Assembly (NCBI RefSeq): GCF_030285785.1 | Contig: NZ_CP127247.1 | Location: forward strand, 2,999,501-3,063,500 | Length of the DNA stretch: 64,000 nucleotides | Reading direction: 5' to 3' | DNA from: Parasedimentitalea psychrophila | GTDB taxonomy: Bacteria; Pseudomonadota; Alphaproteobacteria; Rhodobacterales; Rhodobacteraceae | Shown: positions 37,180-46,788 of the stretch, in pieces | Position numbering within the stretch: position 1 is the stretch's first letter | Layout of the letters: each line of letters opens with the position of its first letter | The notes under the pieces: generated by a model | What the model was told of the DNA's origin: nothing | Database searches by the model: none | The model's input: only the letters and a program-made list of their open reading frames with translations | Program-made: the position numbers and the translations under genes

Positions 37180-38111
37180 GCTGGAACCCCGCAATTGAAC
37201 CGACCTGCCCGAGCGTGGATAACATGGATGCGATCGAGACGCTGATCGTCCCTCGCGCCCGCGACATTGGAAACTTCGAAGTGCGCCGTGCGCTGCCATC
37301 GCCCAGACGGCAAATGGTCGGCCCTTTTGTGTTCTTCGACCAGATGGGACCGGCGGAATTTATCACCCAACAGGGTATCGACGTGCGCCCGCACCCGCAT
37401 ATCGGCCTCGCGACAGTGACATATCTCTATGAAGGTGAATTCCAGCATCAGGACTCGCTGGGCACCAATCAGATGATCTATCCCGGCGAAGTGAACTGGA
37501 TGATAGCGGGCCACGGGGTGACCCACTCCGAACGCACCAGTGCGCAGACCCGCAAGGGCCCCAGCAGCCTGTTCGGCATCCAGACATGGGTTGCCCTGCC
37601 AGAGCATGCCGAAGACATCGACGCGGATTTCGAGCATCACAAGGAAACCGCGCTGCCATTCATCGAAGGCGAAGGCAAGCAAGTGCGCCTGATCCTCGGC
37701 GATGCCTGGGGTGAACGCGCGCCCACCAAGACGTTCAGCGAAATGTTCTATGCCGACGCCGTGCTCGAAGCGGGTGCGAGGCTGCCCATGCCTGACAACC
37801 ACGAGGACCGCGGGATCTACGTCACAGACGGCAGCATCGAGGTGGCGGGCGATGTCTTCCAATCGGGCCAGATGATGGTATTCCGCCCTGGTGACGCCAT
37901 TACAGTCAAAGCAGGCCCCGCCGGTGCGCGGCTGATGTTGCTGGGCGGCGAAACTCTGAACGGCCCGCGCCATATCTGGTGGAATTTTGTAGCTTCATCG
38001 AAAGAAAAAATCGAGGCTGCCAAGGACGCTTGGGCGGCCGGCGACTGGGAACACGGCCGCTTCAAGCTGCCTCCCAGCGATAAGGGCGAATTCATTCCCT
38101 TGCCGGACTAG
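37176..38111 (+). CDS. Pirin family protein
   Basis: A 311-aa bicupin. The N-terminal cupin has the pirin metal motif VRPHPHIGLATVTYLYEGEF and HQDSLGTNQMIYPGEVNWM, with H in AGHGVTHSER; glutamates and histidines for one Fe(II) are in place. The second cupin (PMPDNHEDRGIYVTDGSIEV) lacks most ligands, as usual. Bacterial pirins act as redox-sensitive regulators or quercetinase-like enzymes. The ATG at 37176 follows GAAAGGAC. It is a single gene with no functional neighbour. Confidence 0.9.
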   Translation: MSWNPAIEPTCPSVDNMDAIETLIVPRARDIGNFEVRRALPSPRRQMVGPFVFFDQMGPAEFITQQGIDVRPHPHIGLATVTYLYEGEFQHQDSLGTNQMIYPGEVNWMIAGHGVTHSERTSAQTRKGPSSLFGIQTWVALPEHAEDIDADFEHHKETALPFIEGEGKQVRLILGDAWGERAPTKTFSEMFYADAVLEAGARLPMPDNHEDRGIYVTDGSIEVAGDVFQSGQMMVFRPGDAITVKAGPAGARLMLLGGETLNGPRHIWWNFVASSKEKIEAAKDAWAAGDWEHGRFKLPPSDKGEFIPLPD

Positions 38112-38181
38112 ATTAACACGAAAACGATGGAGGGGTCGTCTGGAAGAGCCATTATCAGACGCGGCAATTCTGGTGTGCGGT

Positions 38182-39711
38182 CTACGTGTACTGCACTTTG
38201 GACCGCCCAAATACCAAAGAGCCGTCGTCAAGATCAGCTGATGGAAGATCGTTCCGGTCTTGGAAGTAATCCTGGGTCATCACCCAAGGCTGGCGATCCC
38301 CCTGCCTGGGCAGAATGTCCAGGCTGCGCATAATGTAGCCCGCATTGAAGTTCTCCGGATCAATCCAGGGTCTTTCCTGCATGTCGCGGTCCTCATCGCG
38401 CAACATTGGTGTGACGGAGCTTGCTCCGTCGGTATCCATGTGATCGAGCAGCCTGCATATGTAATTCGAGACCAGATCGGCACGTAGCGTCCAGCTAGCC
38501 CTTAAGTACCCAAAAACCGTCGCAAAATTTGGAAGGCCGGTGAACATGATCCCTCGATGTGTAAAACACCGCGCCGGATTGATTGTTTCGCCATCCACCA
38601 CCAGTTCAATATCACCGAACATGTTTAAGTTCAGACCTGTCGCTGTCACGATAATATCGGCCACAACAAGCTTGCCGGAAGCAAGGCGCAGGCCGACTTC
38701 AGTAAAGCTGTCGATGTGGTCGGTTACGATCTCAGCCTTGCCTGCTCGGATCGCGACAAACATATCTCCGTCCGGAAGCATCGCAATGCGTTGCCGCCAT
38801 GGGCGGTAGCTTGGCGTGAAATGAGTGTCTACGTCAAAATCCTCACCCAGATATTTACGCGCGGCACCAATCAGTTCGGCGGCGAGGACCTCTGGTTCAG
38901 TTTTGGAACGCTGCACTGTGATCTGGCTTTCGTGCAGAAACTTGCGGCGCATTATCTCATGATACCACACGTCCGGCAAATCCAACGCACTCAGCGTCAC
39001 GTTAAACTCATCCATCATGGGCCGGGGATAATAGTAAGTAGGTGATCGTTGAACCATTGTGACATGCGCGGCCTTTGCCGCCATTGCAGGCACGATGGTC
39101 GCCGCAGTGGCACCCGAGCCGATCACAACCACGTTTTTTCCTGTATGGTCGAGGTCTTGCGGCCAATTCTGCGGATGGACGATCTGGCCCCGAAAGGTAT
39201 CCGTACCTGGCCAGTCCGGAGTGTAGCCTTCTGAGTGGCGGAAATACCCGGCACACATCCACAAAAAACCACAGGTCAGTGTCACCGGGGGCGCATTCGC
39301 GTCCCGCCGAACTGATAGCGTCCAGCTTTGAGTATCGCTGGACCACTCTGCCTTTTCAATTTGGTGGTTGAACCTGATTTTGTGACCAATGTCGTTTTCT
39401 TCGATGGCTTCTTCCAGGTAGTTAAGGATTTCTGCGGCGGATGCGATGGGAACGCCGGTCCACGGCTTCCAACTAAAGCCAAACGTGAAAAGATCGCTGT
39501 CCGACCTGATGCCAGGAAATGTGTGTGTGTGCCACGTTCCGCCTATTTGTGGCTTTGCATCCAGAATGACAAAACTTGATCCGGGCCGGTTTTTGCCTAG
39601 ATGATAGGCTGCATCGATCCCTGAAATGCCCGCCCCGACAATCAAAACGTCGAAATGCTCAATCTTTGTCTCTGTCTCGTGTGTCTGTGCAGCGGGCAGG
39701 TTTGCATTCAT
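38182..39711 (-). CDS. Flavoprotein monooxygenase, Baeyer-Villiger type
   Basis: A 509-aa FAD- and NADPH-dependent class B monooxygenase. First Rossmann motif GAGISG at 26-31, the Baeyer-Villiger fingerprint FRGQIVHPQNWP at 173-184, second Rossmann motif GSGATA at 198-203, and ATGLNLN near 360. It would insert oxygen next to a ketone carbonyl (or oxidise a heteroatom). An HSL-family esterase is encoded divergently 289 bp away, which could hydrolyse the ester product. The frame continues to the ATG at 39711 without an obvious alternative start. Confidence 0.88.
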   Translation of the reverse strand: MNANLPAAQTHETETKIEHFDVLIVGAGISGIDAAYHLGKNRPGSSFVILDAKPQIGGTWHTHTFPGIRSDSDLFTFGFSWKPWTGVPIASAAEILNYLEEAIEENDIGHKIRFNHQIEKAEWSSDTQSWTLSVRRDANAPPVTLTCGFLWMCAGYFRHSEGYTPDWPGTDTFRGQIVHPQNWPQDLDHTGKNVVVIGSGATAATIVPAMAAKAAHVTMVQRSPTYYYPRPMMDEFNVTLSALDLPDVWYHEIMRRKFLHESQITVQRSKTEPEVLAAELIGAARKYLGEDFDVDTHFTPSYRPWRQRIAMLPDGDMFVAIRAGKAEIVTDHIDSFTEVGLRLASGKLVVADIIVTATGLNLNMFGDIELVVDGETINPARCFTHRGIMFTGLPNFATVFGYLRASWTLRADLVSNYICRLLDHMDTDGASSVTPMLRDEDRDMQERPWIDPENFNAGYIMRSLDILPRQGDRQPWVMTQDYFQDRNDLPSADLDDGSLVFGRSKVQYT

Positions 39712-40000
39712 TTTTGAACTCCAAAATGCAGTGGGCCTGTCGCGCCGACCAATTCATGTGAACGACACTCTGCAATTTTGAATGCGCATGTGTCGACAAT
39801 AGCAGGTTTCAAAGCCACCCGAAGAGGATTTTGGGGATGAGAGCCTGTACGCGGATTTCTGGGCTCATACTGCTTGTACTTGCGCAATGCCACCAGCCCG
39901 GCCATCGCTTGCCCGTCCTGACTGGCGCAGATAACCAACTTGCTTAAGGCACCGCCGTGCAATTAGATTTCCCAAACTGAAAACAGAGAGCGAAAAGAAT

Positions 40001-40948
40001 ATGCCTGATGACGTTCACCCGCAGATACAGGCCATAATCGACCGAACCGTCGAACTGGGCATTCCAAAAGTACAGAGTATTTCGACTCAGGCTGCCAGAA
40101 CCTTGGTCGAAAAAATGGCCGCTGCCAGGCGCGAAGACTATCCGCCCCCTGATGTTCTCAAGGTCGAAAATACCTCGACCGGGCCTGGTTACGGCCATGT
40201 CCCCGTTCGCATTTACAGAACAACCGCCGAGGAACGGGCACCAGTCATAGTCTTCTATCATGGTGGGGGTCATGTCTTCGGCAGCCTCGAAACGCACGAT
40301 ACTGCAGCCCGGTTTTTGGCCCGCACTACCGGCTGCACTCTGGTTTCGGTCGATTACAGGATGGGGCCTGAGCATCCGTTTCCCGCCGCTGTTGAGGATG
40401 CGTATGATGCGGCGCACTGGGTTGCTGATCACGCGGACGCCCTGCGCATTGATCCTGCCCGGCTGGCAGTCTGCGGTGACAGTGCCGGTGGCAATCTGGC
40501 CGCTGTGGTCGCTTTGATGGCGCGCGATAATGCGGCCTTTGCTATTTCCGCGCAGGTCCTGATCTATCCGGTTATCGACTATCGTGGCGGCACGCCGACC
40601 TACGCGCGCTATGGAAAAGGATACGGGATTCTCGAAGCCGACACAGTGAGCTGGTTCATGGAACGATATCTTCCGGACCCTGAACTACGGGGCGATTGGC
40701 GTGCAACTCCGCACAATGCAGCTTCGCACGCCGACCTGCCGCCCGCGCTGATCCTGACCGCCGAATGTGATGTACTGCGCGAGGAGGGCCGCGACTATGC
40801 AGCGCAGTTGAAGGCTGCAGATGTGTCGGTCGAGCATGTCGAGTTCAGGGGTATGATCCACGGGTTTTTCGGCTATCTGGGATTGGTTGATGACGCCGAG
40901 CGCGCGCACGAGATTTCGGCGCGATTCCTGGAATCTGTATGGAGATAA
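40001..40948 (+). CDS. Alpha/beta hydrolase, hormone-sensitive-lipase family esterase
   Basis: A 315-aa family IV esterase. Oxyanion-hole motif YHGGGH at 86-91, nucleophile S161 in GDSAGG, D257 in ECDVLREEG and H287 in GMIHGFF complete the catalytic triad. No signal peptide, so cytoplasmic. It lies divergent to the Baeyer-Villiger-type monooxygenase; the 289-bp gap (39712-40000) should hold both promoters and shows no other gene. Together they could convert a ketone into an alcohol plus a carboxylic acid. Confidence 0.9.
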   Translation: MPDDVHPQIQAIIDRTVELGIPKVQSISTQAARTLVEKMAAARREDYPPPDVLKVENTSTGPGYGHVPVRIYRTTAEERAPVIVFYHGGGHVFGSLETHDTAARFLARTTGCTLVSVDYRMGPEHPFPAAVEDAYDAAHWVADHADALRIDPARLAVCGDSAGGNLAAVVALMARDNAAFAISAQVLIYPVIDYRGGTPTYARYGKGYGILEADTVSWFMERYLPDPELRGDWRATPHNAASHADLPPALILTAECDVLREEGRDYAAQLKAADVSVEHVEFRGMIHGFFGYLGLVDDAERAHEISARFLESVWR

Positions 40949-41006
40949 CCGACTCCCGCGGCTTCGGCATCTTGGGAACCTCTACATCAGGCTGACTTGG
41001 TAGCCG

Positions 41007-41683
41007 CGGCTTTGTTGCACAAATCTGTCGAATGGATTCATGTTGTGAATCCAGTGTGATAACTGGCGGTGATGAGCAGCTGGACACCAACGACTTACAA
41101 GACCAAGAACTGGTCGGATTACCATCGTGCCCTGAAGCAGGCCTACAGCGATGCGGCCATACAAGCATGCTTGACCATCAAAGTGCTGTTCGGTTTGCCT
41201 TTGCGGCAGGCGACCGGGTTTGTGGAACGCCTGCTGGAATTGGCCGGGCTGGATTGGACGGTGCCGGACTTCAGCACACTGTGCCGGCGCCAGCGGACGT
41301 TTGTCAATCCCAGTGCAAAATGGGTCAGCTTCCCGGAGTGATATGGGACAGTTTGTTTGGGAGTTGGCGGCGCCTTGGCGCGTGTGCTTTTCATATAGCT
41401 GACGCGTGCCATGGCGCGCTGGCCGCAGGCCAGCACCTCTCTTTTTCCGGGTTGGATTTCAGCTTCTGGTTCTGCGGCTCTGGCGCATTGAGACAAAAAT
41501 GCACTGTGTGAAACTGCTCGGTCAGCGCCTCTCTGCGCGGGACTTCGAGCGCCAGGTTGCCGAGATCCAAATTCGCGCCGCGATCCTCAACGGCTTCACT
41601 GCGCTTGGCATACCCGAAACTGTTATCGTAGGATAAATCCGTCTGGGGTAAGGGGGAGGCCAACCTCAGGCCGGTTTGTGCAA
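41007..41683 (+). pseudogene. IS5-family element remnant with internal replacement
   Basis: Terminal repeats TTTGTTGCACAAATC (left) and GGTTTGTGCAAC (right, inverse) mark the ends. The transposase N-terminus (PTTYKTKNWSDYHRALKQ, then YSDAAIQACLTIKVLFGLPL, VPDFSTLCRRQRT) and C-terminus (RIETKMHCVKLLGQRLSAR, then AEIQIRAAILNGFTALGIP) survive. Between them, 41310-41485 is an unrelated 175-bp stretch with a GCTGGCC-GCA-GGCCAGC hairpin in place of the catalytic core. A small deletion near the start joins ALKQ to AYSDA. Confidence 0.82.
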
Positions 41684-42090
41684 CATCTGTAACCGCCCCA
41701 TGCGCAAGAGGTCTTTTCAGAGCTGACTTTGACGCGTCGTCAGGTGCTGACATATGTCCGGCCTCTCGTGCGGCGTCATACATGCCGCGGGCCCGTATGG
41801 TGTTCGAAAGTCGGGTCCAGATCAAAGCCGCGTGCTCGTAGGCACTCTGTTGCACACTGGTTCTCCCGATCCCGTCTCACGACCGTTGCGCCATCCATCG
41901 CCCGGCAACACATGTGCAGCATGTGTGAGAGGGATGTTAGCAAGTGCCACGCGCACAAGCATCGGTGGCTTGCGCAACAACATTCCGTCCATCCATGTGC
42001 CCGGCCGCGCCAATGGATGGACATGCCGCTTTATGATAACGCTGTTGGCTCCAATGATCAGCAATCGCCTCAGTGATCGCTCTCCTGTCC

Positions 42091-42122
42091 CACGGCAGGT
42101 GATGCTGGCATCACCGATAGGG
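42091..42122 (-). repeat. Short two-hairpin element in IS110 (32 bp)
   Basis: On the minus strand CCCTATCGG, inverted repeat TGATGC/GCATCA, loop CA, then CCTGCCGTG. Removing it joins ACGACGAAGATG to GGACAGGAGAGC, restoring the IS110 order KQRLGxxxKMGxES-LRRLL. Confidence 0.75.
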
Positions 42123-42497
42123 CATCTTCGTCGTCGCCCCGCCCCAAGACGCTGCTTTCCACCTGTCGAATGCTGTCGCGGCAGTGTGGGGCGGAGCGAG
42201 GGCAACCAAAGCCGTGGCGATCAACGGTCTAATGCCCATTGTCTGGCAGGGTATGTTTCCATGCCCGAGAGGGGGAATTGTCATCAGCCGACGCGCCACC
42301 TCATTCTCCTTGGCGCGTCGACGGATCTCGGCATCCAGTTTGCCGATCTGGTCATCGAGACGGGTCTCTGTCTCGATCAGGACCAGCAATGTTGGGCGAG
42401 CTTCGTCGGGCAAGCCACTTGCTGCGTCCTCTACGATCGCAATCAGGCGTGCGGCATTCGCTGCCCCCTTTGGAATCACCTCTCCGAACTCCGTCCT

Positions 42498-42538
42498 CCT
42501 CTCGGCTGATTGCGTTGCAATCGCCTGCCGGGCAGTGG
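42498..42538 (+). repeat. Short two-hairpin element in IS110 (41 bp)
   Basis: CCTCTCGGC, inverted repeat GATTGC/GCAATC with loop GTT, then CCTGCCGGGCAG. Antisense to its host gene. It separates the N-terminal third of IS110 from the FGEVIPKGAANAA segment. Confidence 0.75.
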
Positions 42539-43033
42539 GTGGCCGCATCATGCCAAGAGCGTGTTTACAACACGACGCGCATTGATCACCTGGGTGCGTT
42601 GCCGGATCAGCAACTCACGGACCCGGAACACACCTCTCATGGTTTGCAAGCAAACCACTGCCGGGCAAGGCATGGCCGCGCCCTGCACATCTTCGTTTTT
42701 AACCGACACGAAACGCATCGACGGGCGCGCAGCTGCTTCACTAATCGCTTCAGCCTCAGCCATGTCGTTCTTCTGGCGTTTGACGAAGGGCTTGACGTAG
42801 GCTGGCGGGATCAAACGTACCTCGTGGCCCAACTTGGCGATCTCGCGGCCCCAGAAATGAGCGCCGCCGCAGGCTTCCATCGCAACGATGCATCGTGGAA
42901 GTTGGCTAAAAAACACCAGAACCTGCGTCCGCCGCAATGTCTTGCGCAGCACCGCTCGGCCTGCGCCGTCAGCTCCGTGAACCTGAAACACATTCTTCGT
43001 CAGATCGAGCCCGACTGTGATAATCTCCGACAT

Positions 43034-43384
43034 GACCGCTCTCCCTTGTGGATCATTGCAGACCCACCTTGGCACATCGATGCCGTTGGGGGCGGTTACA
43101 TCATCAAAGCCGGTAGCCGTCACTGTTGTCAGCTCTCCCTTTCCGCATGCCGTGCGGGGTCCTCTGGTTCAGGGTGGTTACTGAGCTCGTGATCTGGTTG
43201 ACCAAAGTTGCCGCCGTGGCCATTCGCCGTTGTCGGCCCAACTGGCGCGAACGGCCCTAACGTTTGAAGAATGGGACAGAGTCATTTCGATACCCTCCCA
43301 AATGATGGTGAGGGGTATCTGAAATATCTCCTGTGGGCTTGTCTCTGCTGCAATCATTCTATTTGCAGGGATTGCCAGAGCCGG
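43034..43384. other. Gene-free stretch upstream of IS110
   Basis: No gene recognised. 43195-43265 has GCCGTGGCCATTCGCCG and CGAACGGCCCTAACG, pieces of the dispersed intergenic repeat. Confidence 0.4.
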
Positions 43385-43426
43385 GCAGGGGAGTAGTCTC
43401 GGATTGCAGGGGAGTAGTCTCGGATT
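43385..43426 (+). repeat. Perfect 2 x 21-bp tandem repeat
   Basis: The unit GCAGGGGAGTAGTC followed by TCGGATT occurs twice with no mismatch. The region 43427-43655 contains no recognised gene. Could be a slippage product or two binding sites. Confidence 0.6.
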
Positions 43427-43655
43427 AGGGGGATCGTAGATATGGAAAAACAGCTCTCAGCCTTTGGCATCGGTTTCGTCACTGGTTTCGTGTGAACTTC
43501 CGCAACGCCTGCTCTGACCCTGAGTGTGATGGATATATGCAGATGTATGATGACCGCGCAGAGCGTGATTGGTGTTCCTCATGCAAGCGGCAAGAACGGC
43601 GGGTTGCGCGGGGTGGATAGTTTTTTGAATATGGGCCAGAGGTAAGCCGCCAACC

Positions 43656-44051
43656 TCAGTTGATATCCACGGCTTTCCTCTTGAGGACCCCCAGTGGAAC
43701 AGTCTCAAGGGCGCTCTTATGGGTGCTTTCAAGAACTATATGCGGCGCTGCATCTTCTTGATGTGCTTGCAGCCAGCGATCCACGCACAGGCACCATCGA
43801 TCTCCCTCTTTCAATCCGGCAAATTCGAATTCTGGTCGAGGCGTTGAAAGGTCGTTTCCTATATACTTTGAAAAGGCCAAGAACTCTTTGGTCATTATGC
43901 AGCAAACAGTGTGCTTCCCCAGATCGGCACCCCCAGTATTACAGCAGCCATCGCGAAAAAAACCTGTTACCGGAGATGTAGAGCAGGGTTTAAGTTCTTC
44001 GCCCAAGACATTTAGGCTTGGATCCATCGTCAACGGTTTATCGCTCATCAA
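43656..44051 (-). CDS. DUF2237 family protein
   Basis: A 131-aa soluble protein of the DUF2237 family, full length: LNVLGEELKPCSTSPVTGFF, RDGCCNTGGADLGKHTVCC, FLAFSKYIGNDLSTPRPEF, GDRWCLCVDRWLQAH are the family-defining blocks with their conserved cysteines. Function unknown. It is intact although embedded in IS remnants. The ATG at 44051 is the second of two adjacent methionines in a region without alternative. Confidence 0.88.
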   Translation of the reverse strand: MMSDKPLTMDPSLNVLGEELKPCSTSPVTGFFRDGCCNTGGADLGKHTVCCIMTKEFLAFSKYIGNDLSTPRPEFEFAGLKEGDRWCLCVDRWLQAHQEDAAPHIVLESTHKSALETVPLGVLKRKAVDIN

Positions 44052-44559
44052 TCGTGTCCTCGATTATATATTCCTCTGATTAGCACATTCGACAGCGAAG
44101 CAGGAGAGGGTGTTAGTGACGGTCAACAGGTTCGCCACGTCCATTGATCCAGTGTATTGCCTCGTAGGCGTCGGGATGCTGGATGGGGCAGGTGGCAGGT
44201 GGCCATCCGCAATTTCGAAAAGACGGGACGATGCGTCAGGGAGTGGGGTGCTGCCCGCAATCAGTCCGCTATTCTTTACCCGGAACAGTTCAACAGATGA
44301 CCCGTTTCAGCGGTATGGGCTGATGGTCATACACAGAGCTTCGGATACTCCCTTCAGTTGCCTCGTGCGTAAAATTCTAGCAAAAAAATTCTTATTTGTT
44401 GGCGATCGAGACTCATCTCACATACTTGAACCTTTGCCAGACACAAAGCCTGAAGGGTAGGGATCATGTCTTGGAACAAACCGAAGAGTTCATACTTAGA
44501 GCGAGAAATTGTGATGGCAGTGATCAGAACCTCATGACGCAGTTCACATCTGTTCTTGG
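44052..44559. other. Gene-free stretch with remnants
   Basis: A 116-codon plus-strand frame (44110-44460) is not recognised. 44425-44460 (GCCAGACACAAAGCCTGAAG) is the inverse of a sequence at 8085-8115. 44570-44610 already belongs to the IS6 remnant on the minus strand. Confidence 0.35.
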
Positions 44560-44742
44560 ACCCCAACGGGCCGAACCTATTCCACCAAAACCGAACCGTA
44601 TCGTGGCTCACGCGACACCGTGTTCGTGCAGACGATCTTCGACAAATTGAAATGAAAGCGGAAAACGAACGTAGAGCATCACTGCCAAGCGGATGATTTC
44701 AGGCGACGTCTTGAAGTAACGGAAGGGGCTTTCTGCCATCCC
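44560..44742 (-). pseudogene. IS6-family transposase remnant
   Basis: Minus strand: MAESPFRYFKTSPEIIRLAV, MLYVRFPLSF, ED-LHEHGV, a stop or frameshift, then SHDTVRFWWNRFGP. These are the N-terminal helix-turn-helix and start of the core of an IS6/IS26-type transposase; the rest is lost. The remnant at 4512-4625 is the equivalent N-terminal part. Confidence 0.8.
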
Positions 44743-44849
44743 GCGAAACGAGATCGCCACCCTGGTCGGCTCAACCAAGTTTCTTCTGACGGTGCCGCCA
44801 GAGCGTCTTTACCTCCAGCGTGCGGCAGATCTCTGGTTTGTTTCCCGTG

Positions 44850-45929
44850 TCAGACCGCCCGCGATAAGGCGCGTGCAAGGGCTCTGCCGTCAGACCCAAA
44901 AACATGAGTGTTGAGGTCCCTGATCCTTAGACCAAACCGGTCGCCGGGTTTGGTCGCAATATTTCCGTGCACACGCACCATCATCGGTCCAAGACCGTCA
45001 ACCAAAACGTAAATATTTGTGTCAGAGCCAAGATGTTCGACCACGTCGGCCACAGCGGTCAGATGTCCTTCATCGGCGGCAACAACATCGATATGCTCCG
45101 GGCGAATGCCCAGCTCAAAGGCGTCGCTGGTGTCGACCAGATGCGGTATGGGCAAAAACGATCCATCAGCCAGCGTCACCCCACCCTTGGCCGGGGACAC
45201 TGGCACGACATTCATCGTGGGAGATCCGATGAATTGGGCCACAAATTTATTGGCGGGCCGCTCGTATAGATCCAAGGGGCTTCCGACCTGCTGAATATTG
45301 CCGCTGTCTAGTACGACGATACGGTCAGCCAGCGTCAACGCCTCGACCTGATCATGGGTCACATAGATCATAGTGGCGCTCAATTTCTGGTGCAGGCGCG
45401 CGATTTCCAGACGCATTTCGACACGTAGTGCAGCGTCCAAATTTGAAAGCGGCTCGTCGAACAAGAACGCACGTGGATCGCGGATGATTGCGCGGCCCAT
45501 GGCAACCCGCTGACGCTGACCGCCTGACAGTTCTTTTGGCAGTCGCTTTAGCAGGCTGCTCAGCCCAAGGGTTTTTCCCGCCCTGGCGACGCGGCTATTG
45601 CGTAGGTCAGCAGCATCACGGCGAATTTCCATCGAAAATCCCATATTCCGCGCCACATCCATATGCGGATAAAGCGCGTAGGATTGGAACACCATTGCAA
45701 TGTCACGGTCGCGGGGCCGCACATCGTTCATGCGGTTGCCGTCAATCTCGAAGTCACCAGCGGTGATGGGCTCTAGCCCGGCGATCATCCGCAGTAACGT
45801 CGACTTACCGCAGCCAGATGGCCCGACAAGGACAACGAACTCTCCATCCTGAATGTCGAGGTTGATGTTGCGCAAGACTTCGACAGAGCCATAGCTTTTT
45901 GCGACGTTCTTTAGCTGGATACGTGCCAT
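44850..45929 (-). CDS. Sugar-type ABC transporter ATP-binding protein, UgpC/MsmK type
   Basis: A 359-aa MalK-class ATPase with Walker A GPSGCGKST, Q-loop FQSYALYPHM, signature LSGGQRQR, Walker B FLFDEPLSNLD and H-loop YVTHDQ, plus a C-terminal TOBE domain. Last gene of an operon read leftward: regulator, PLP enzyme, binding protein, two permeases, ATPase. 9 bp separate it from the permease gene. It powers the importer encoded upstream. Confidence 0.92.
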   Translation of the reverse strand: MARIQLKNVAKSYGSVEVLRNINLDIQDGEFVVLVGPSGCGKSTLLRMIAGLEPITAGDFEIDGNRMNDVRPRDRDIAMVFQSYALYPHMDVARNMGFSMEIRRDAADLRNSRVARAGKTLGLSSLLKRLPKELSGGQRQRVAMGRAIIRDPRAFLFDEPLSNLDAALRVEMRLEIARLHQKLSATMIYVTHDQVEALTLADRIVVLDSGNIQQVGSPLDLYERPANKFVAQFIGSPTMNVVPVSPAKGGVTLADGSFLPIPHLVDTSDAFELGIRPEHIDVVAADEGHLTAVADVVEHLGSDTNIYVLVDGLGPMMVRVHGNIATKPGDRFGLRIRDLNTHVFGSDGRALARALSRAV

Positions 45930-45938
45930 TTTCGCCCT

Positions 45939-46781
45939 TTACCCTTTGACCGCGCCGGACGTCAGGCCCTGCACAAGATAGCGTTGAATGAAGATGAAGA
46001 AGAGACAGCTAGGCACCAGTGCCAGCACCCCAGCGGCCATCATCTGCCCCCAATCGACCGAGAACTTTGACACGAACGTCAAAAGCCCGACTGGGAATGT
46101 CATGGTGTCATTCTTGCTGATCAGCATCAGCGCAAACAAAAGCTCGGACCATGCGGCGGTGAACACAAAGCCCAGCGTGGCCCCTAGCCCCGGCAATGTC
46201 AGCGGCAGGATCACTTTGCGCAGCGCCTGAAACCGCGAACAGCCGTCCATCATCGCCGCCTCTTCCAGATCCTTGGGGATGCCGTCAAAGAACGACTGCA
46301 TCAGGAAGGTCGCAAAAGGAATGTTGAAGGCAGTGTAGACGATAATCAGACTGGTCAGCGAATTGAGCAGGCCCAGACTTGCGACAACCTTGTAGATCGG
46401 GGCGATGATCATCAGCAGCGGAAACATCTGAGTAATCAGCATCACTGCAATAATGATCTTTTTGCCGCCAAAGTTGAACCGAGAGAAGGCGTAGCCGGCA
46501 CCTGCGGCAAAAACCGTTGTCAATCCAGCGGTGCCCAGGGACACAACCAGCGAATTGGTGAAATACGACAGAAAGTCTGTTTGAAACAGAACTGCCGTGA
46601 AATTGGAAAGCGTGAATTCGCTGGGCCACAAGCGGGTTCCATCGGAATAGATCAGCCTGTCTGGCGTCACTGCGATTTTCAGCAACCAATACAAGGGGAA
46701 CAGCGCAAACGTCAGGTAGAACAGAATGGCTGCGTATTTTCCAATGACCATCGCGGGGCGCTGTAGCTGTGCAAATACCAT
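45939..46781 (-). CDS. ABC transporter permease, MalG type
   Basis: A 280-aa inner-membrane permease. EAA loop EEAAMMDGCSRFQALRKV near residues 192-209, and C-terminal YLVQGLTSGAVKG. It pairs with the MalF-type permease encoded 7 bp upstream. Six hydrophobic segments can be followed. Confidence 0.9.
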   Translation of the reverse strand: MVFAQLQRPAMVIGKYAAILFYLTFALFPLYWLLKIAVTPDRLIYSDGTRLWPSEFTLSNFTAVLFQTDFLSYFTNSLVVSLGTAGLTTVFAAGAGYAFSRFNFGGKKIIIAVMLITQMFPLLMIIAPIYKVVASLGLLNSLTSLIIVYTAFNIPFATFLMQSFFDGIPKDLEEAAMMDGCSRFQALRKVILPLTLPGLGATLGFVFTAAWSELLFALMLISKNDTMTFPVGLLTFVSKFSVDWGQMMAAGVLALVPSCLFFIFIQRYLVQGLTSGAVKG

Positions 46782-46788
46782 CAGAGAA

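Larger units (their letters stand above)
41890..43033 (-). pseudogene. IS110-family transposase, multiply disrupted
   Basis: On the minus strand: MSEIITVGLDLTKNVFQVHG with the DEDD-type first aspartate, CGGAHFWGREIAKLGHEVRL, IPPAYVKPFVKRQKND, then after breaks VIPKGAANAARLIAIVED, ARRLMTIPPLGHGN, QHSTGGKQRLG and RSLRRLLIIGANSV. It carries palindromic elements at 42091-42122 and 42498-42538 and further small insertions (for example near 42240-42270). 41684-41890 shows only fragments. Confidence 0.85.

Noticed and set aside
36858-37973. 371-codon open frame on the minus strand
   Set aside because: Antisense to the pirin gene, whose cupin motifs are intact on the plus strand; no family resemblance.
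41415-41440. Hairpin GCTGGCC-GCA-GGCCAGC as a ninth copy of the palindromic element
   Set aside because: It lacks the CTCTCGG and CTGCCGGGCAG parts; only the general hairpin layout is similar.
42239-43192. 317-codon open frame on the plus strand
   Set aside because: Antisense to the decayed IS110 transposase, which explains the sequence.
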